Source of the DNA: Burhinus oedicnemus
Lineage: Eukaryota > Chordata > Aves > Charadriiformes > Burhinidae
Direction: 5' to 3'
Assembly (NCBI GenBank): GCA_008921705.1
Contig: VFFE01006702.1
Coordinates: 942,097 to 1,006,096 of the forward strand
DNA: 64,000 nt
Shown here: piece by piece, positions 59,331 through 64,000 of the stretch
Position numbering within the stretch: the stretch's first letter is position 1
Layout of the letters: the number at the start of each line of letters is the position of its first letter
Translations under genes and position numbers: made by a program
Notes under the pieces: model-generated
What the model was told of the DNA's origin: nothing
Database searches by the model: none
What the model saw: the letters and a program-made list of their open reading frames with translations, nothing else

Positions 59331-62300
59331 TGCAGCTCTGACCTGTGGCATCGCTCCTGCTGCTGCAGCCATGTGAACCTTTATTTTGTGGCTGCATAAT
59401 AGCAGAGGTTGTGCAAACGTAAGGGAGCAGGTGGTCCATGAATTGGATGTGCTTGCATTAGTGCTGGGATATCAGCAAGTGAATTAGTGTCACCCTCTTG
59501 GCCAGGTTCGCTAAATGTTATATGTGATTCTGAATACGTTTATTTTTTACTATATCTGAGTTAAGCTTCATATGCAGAAAGCCACTGCTTTCAGCAACTT
59601 TTCAGCACTGTGCTGAAAGCCCATCCTTTGTAAGATGATTTGGATAACCCCCAAATCCAAAGTCACTTCTACAGCATTTGGACTGAATTGAAAGTCACAT
59701 CACAATGAGGCCAGCTGGGACCTTTAGCAATACAGCCATTTGGTGGGAAGTCATTCTTGGGATGGGGACAGAGCTGGAGAAGGGCTCGAAGCCCCCTTTG
59801 TTCCCCTCTCCCCTCTGCTCAGCTGTGAGGAAGCAGAGGTGAGCAGGCAGCTGCCGCCTGGTGCCTGCCATGAGCTGAGCCCAGCTCAGGTCACTGTGGG
59901 ACTAGAGGACACCAAAGGCACCTTCTTAGTTATTTCTCCCTCCCCCTGGGCTGCCCTGAGCAGCCCTTTTATCTCTTGCTCAGGCACCCAGCAAAACTCT
60001 GCCAGTAAGGGTTTGTATAACTCTGGTGACTTCCCCTGATTTTGAGGGATTAACATGATATGTATGGGAAAGTGCCAAAGATAATGATCTCCTGGACAGA
60101 AGTAAGCTAGACTTCATCTATTTATGTACATGAGCCACAGTAGTAACCTTTCTAAGAAAGAGCGACGATTCATTGAAAGAATAAACCATATTTTCTACTC
60201 CCCATACCTACTTCAGTATTTCTTCCCTCTAAATAATACTAAGACCAATTTAAAAACAAAAGACCTCCACACCTCAACCAGGAATATGGTTTCAAGAGAT
60301 CTGCAAACTCTCACCTTCCAGAGAAAACCTGCATTTGCTTTCTGAGGGATCCCATCACTCTTCGTGTAGTCATTGTACTGAAGAAAATGAAACCTTCGGC
60401 TACTGACAGATCCGGGAGGGCAAAGAAACTTCTTTCCTGGAACAGTTTTGTAGCTTTGAGCCTAGCCTTTGTATATTGCCATTGCTATATAAAAAAGTAA
60501 TCTCCCTGTCAGATGCCCTCTCAGGTCCCACCAAAGTCAAATAGAAGTTACACAAATGCTTCTAAAACAAAAAGAATCTGTTCTTGCCTAATGAAGACAT
60601 AATCTTCCTCTCAGCTGCAGTGGAGCCCCACGGGTGTGATGGCGGGGGAAGTGAAGTCCCACACAGATACTGAGATCTCTTAAAAATAATCCTTGCTTTG
60701 GTTTGCCCAGCCCCACGCTGTAGCCCCCTCTGGGGCTGCATCCACTGGGGCAGTTTCGCCAGAGGTTACCCCAGCGCTCAGTGGTGCAAGGAGGCTACGG
60801 GGTGAGGGAAAGCAGGGCTTAGTCACTGTATTAGCGTTTTTCTTCCCCATCACAGGATGTTAGCTAGTGGGATCCTGTTCACAGATCGCATGCTGATTTT
60901 AGGAATATGACTGCGAATATCAAGCAAACCCCAGAGGCGCAATGGTGTTTCTAGAGAGTCTCAGGGAGACTCATTCCTCGTCCCCCTGCAGAAGGGGTTC
61001 ATTCCCTGCCAGGCGGCCATCGCATCCCTTATTGGGTTGGTAACCTCCCTGCGGCACTTGGCATGGTAGGTTGATACCCCACTCTTCACCTGCCCGGGTG
61101 GTGGCAGGGGACTTGTCACCCACCGGCTGCTGCTCCCCGTGGTGTGCTCCAGCCTCCCCCAGGGAAAGCCTGCTTGCTTGTTTCAGCGTGGGTTTGGCAA
61201 TGCTGTCCCAACTTGGATTTGGTGATGCTGCCCATCCTTTGTGCCAGCAGAGAGCCCTGCCTTGGGAGCAGATGACAAGAAATGGGGCCACTGCTACTAA
61301 GCCTTAGCTCGAAGTGCCTTCCTTTGGCACTGTTGCCCAGCCTGCCTCATGTCCCGGTGGCTCCTTCCCCATGCCTGTCTCTCTCCCAAAGGAGGGGCAT
61401 GGCAGCATCAAAGCAATGCTCCTCTCTCCCAACACCTTCCTGGGTATTCAGCCATGGGAAGAGGAAGGCTGAGCCAGGAAGTGATATGATCTAATTTTGT
61501 CCCTAATTTCTCCCACAAGGAGGAAGCAGAGCCTGACTGTTTGCTCTCTGCTGTCACTAAGCATGCATGCTTTCCTTCTATCCTCTTCCTCTTGGACCCT
61601 CTCCACCTTTCAGTGTGCTCAAGCTGCCCCAAAGGGGAGTGGGGTGCAAGCCTTCACTGGCCTAACCCTATTTTTGATCCTTCTGCATTTAATCAATTTG
61701 TTTATCCAGCAATGCACCGTTTGCCTAATTAGCCACTGCCCATCCTTACAGCAGCATCTTTTTCCAGTAATGCTCTAGTGTTCAGTTAAACTCTCGGGAC
61801 ACCCTTCTGCGATTTGGATGAGCTCACACACCCAGGCCCATGATTTCTTTCTATATTTTGGTGGCTGTGCTTGGCTTCAGGCTGGTGCCACTGGTCTCCT
61901 GGGGAAGGGAAACACTTTCCCCAGTGCTGGGGGAGCAGTCCCACGCTGTCACCAACTCCTCCTCTAAACTTGGGCCATCCCTTCAACTTCTCCATCTTCC
62001 CGGGCCCTACAAACACTGTGCCTCGTAGCAGGCGTTAAAATGCAATGAAGAGATCTTGAAGGGGAATGTTATGTGGGTGCTAGGTGGGTGCATGAAAGCA
62101 AGAAGGATCAGATCTGCCTCAAGTCTTCCCAGAAGCAAAGTGAAATTTAATTTTGCTGCTCTGGAGGAGAGAAACTGAGCCCTCAGCAGCCTGCAGGAGC
62201 TGGACCAGAAGCAAGTCAGATTTTTCCAGGGCTTTGGGCACAGCTCAGGACAGTCGCCAGCACTGCCCACCCCCTCCTCCAGTGAAGTCTGCTGTTGTAG

Positions 62301-63179
62301 ATATCTCCCTGCCTAGAGCCAGCCTGGGAAATTATCCCGTCTTGTAAACAGCCTGCTACTTCATTCAGATGCAGCAATGTCACGGGCAATGAAAACATGG
62401 GCTTCATCCCCCACTTCACCAGAAACGCAGAATAAAGCTCCTGAAAGTGGCCATGAAAGAAAATATCAAGATACTGTTTTCATCCATTCCTTTCAATACC
62501 TCAATCACCACCAAAATTCTCCTCTCTGGCAGCCGTCCTAGCAACAGCCCCCGGTAAATCCGAGGAGCATCAGCCGAGGAAGGGCCCGTCCCCATCCCTG
62601 CTTGCTGCGGGCTGTTGAGAGTCTCGGGGCAGGGACCTGCCAGGGGCCACAGCACGCACCAGTGGTGATCTGCCACAGCCCTGGGGATGCTGAGAGCACA
62701 TTATTCCACATCACCAGCATCCTCTGAATGAGTTTAAATGCAGCTGCCTTGCAAAGCTAATAAATTCATTTTATACGTTCCAGGTGGGCATCAATGAACC
62801 CTCCCCTTGGCTAACTGGCGACTACAGACCCTCTCGAATGGAAAATAGGTTTTTAGGGTTTGGGTTGGGTTTTTTTTTTCTTTTTAGGTGATGGATAGGA
62901 GTTAGCCAGTGCCTCTTGTAGTCAGCTGTTTGTGTTGGGTTCGAGGGGCAGCCCTGGAAATGGTTCTCCCCATCCTCCTCACACCCCAAAGGCTGTAATG
63001 TCACTGGAAGATGGACCTCACCTTACATCGTACCAGCTTCTAATCCCAGGGGATTTTGCAGGCACTACTGCTGTTTCTAGAAATGCCTCCATACGTGCCT
63101 ACCTGCACAGCTTTGGTCCCTTGTCTAGACGCAGGGACACGGGGGGGCACTCCGTGTTTGTGTGTGTGAGCGCCCAGGG

Positions 63180-63930
63180 CAGAGAGGAGGCGAGTGTCAG
63201 GGTGCGAGGGTGGCCCGTGTGGGGCAACCAGGGGACGCCACCTGGGGCAGCAGGACCGGCGATGCCCCGACACCCCGGCATCCTCCTCCTGCTCCCCTTG
63301 TGCTGCCCTGCCTGCACCCCACGCTTGCTGAGGCCTGTGGCACCCACGGGTGCCAGCAGGGGAGCTGCCCCCCCTCCCCCGTGCCCCCTCAGCACCTCCC
63401 ACCCGTGTGCCCAGGGCTGGGGCCGGCACCCGCGGGCTGCAGCGGGAGGCCGGCCGACGGCACCCACGCCACGGGCTCCTGCCCTCCCCCAGCCTGGTCA
63501 GTCCGGGTGTTTTCCTGGTTGCCTCTTACCTCTTGCACCGATCCCGGGGACGGGGGACAGTGACAGCCAGGCTGCTGTCCCTGCAGGAGCCAGCAGCCAG
63601 CCTCTGCCCGCCCGCACGCCAGGGGTATCATCCCGGGGGCTTTCCAGGGCTCGCATCTTCCTTAATCCTCTTCCCCCAGGAGGGGCTGGAGCCCTGCGTC
63701 CAGCCGTGCTCTGCTGCCAGGTCCGTACCGACACTCGGCCCAGAGGGGCCGGGGGACGAGAGCCGGGGCTGGGGGAGAACCGGGAGGCTGCGAGAGCCAC
63801 GGAGCTGCCGAGCCGCAGAGCTGAACTGATGGAGGAGAAGAAGGAGCCGGGGCTCTGCCTGCCAGGTTTTGTTTGCTGTTACAGCCGTGCCAGTGTTTGC
63901 CTGCTCTTTGGGGCTGGGTGCGAGCCCAGG
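63180..63930. promoter_or_regulatory. CpG-rich block, possible promoter of the next gene
   Basis: By hand count 47 CpGs lie between 63181 and about 63930, far denser than anywhere else in the window, with very high GC. This looks like a CpG island edge. At its 3' side, ATG at 63829 opens a frame (MEEKKEPGLCLPG) that stays open to the window end. A candidate donor (CAG then GTTTTG) follows CTGCCA, but it is a poor splice match. Which gene it would serve is unknown; by human synteny a 5' exon of KCNE1 is one possibility. Confidence 0.4.
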
Positions 63931-63971
63931 GCAGCCGCATCTGGGAGGATAAACTTGGTTGCATATTGGTT

Positions 63972-63987
63972 GGGGGGGGGGGGGGGG
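63972..63987. repeat. 16-base G homopolymer near the window end
   Basis: An uninterrupted G run after TTGGT, next to further G-rich sequence (CTGGGG). It can form G-quadruplex-like structures and is a typical spot for assembly or sequencing error. Confidence 0.9.
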
Positions 63988-64000
63988 TTTCTGGGGTGTC

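Larger units (their letters stand above)
44000..63179. other. Intergenic sequence with higher GC and CpG content
   Basis: Composition becomes visibly richer in GC than the RCAN1 introns, with CpG-bearing patches near 47750-48120, 48890-49200, 50880-51040 and 51950-52440. Longer open frames appear on both strands, as expected where stop codons are rarer; none shows a known domain. It lacks KCNE1, KCNE2 and SMIM11 coding sequence, which I looked for. An imperfect 25-base tandem duplication sits at 53221-53265. T runs occur near 57023-57039 and 57184-57200. Confidence 0.55.

Noticed and set aside
63350..63829. 159-residue open frame in GC-rich sequence
   Set aside because: Proline/arginine/glycine-rich composition is what random GC-rich DNA gives; equal-sized frames lie on the opposite strand.

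Overview
This is vertebrate nuclear DNA, almost certainly from a bird. It has small coding exons with GT/AG splice sites, long non-coding stretches, CpG-poor introns, and two truncated CR1 LINEs of the avian type, one ending in the ATTCTATGATTC-like tail. No operons, CRISPR arrays, tRNAs or rRNAs are visible.

The one gene I can name is RCAN1 (regulator of calcineurin 1, also DSCR1/calcipressin-1) on the + strand. The window covers the complete calcineurin-inducible short isoform, RCAN1.4. Its first coding exon is 24772-24858, followed by the shared exons 26990-27163, 28162-28321 and 31792-31955. They join without a frame break into a 194-residue protein, with all three introns in the family's expected places. 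Upstream of the first exon, 24170-24715 is a compact inducible-promoter candidate: about ten GGAAA/TTTCC NFAT cores, an AP-1-like site, a perfect CRE and a TATA box. The 3' UTR runs from 31956, probably to about 34575, with several alternative poly(A) signals.

Bases 1 to about 24170 are best read as the AT-rich intron that separates this promoter from the distal promoter of the longer RCAN1.1 isoform, whose first exon is not in the window. It holds one CR1 copy (11580-12160), scattered simple tracts and a few short structured or motif-rich spots. The most interesting is a CpG-dense double hairpin at 16939-17004. It ends in a splice donor and, if used as a first exon, would be in frame with the shared RCAN1 exons.

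Bases from about 34576 to 64000 lie 3' of RCAN1. In human the next gene on this side is KCNE1, but no KCNE1, KCNE2 or SMIM11 coding exon is visible here. Sequence up to about 41 kb is AT-rich like the introns. From about 44 kb it becomes richer in GC and CpG, ending in a CpG-rich block at 63180-63930 that may be a promoter or first exon of the next gene. Most other open frames here look like chance.

I found no clearly new biological system. The findings are regulatory or structural hypotheses around an ordinary, well-conserved gene.
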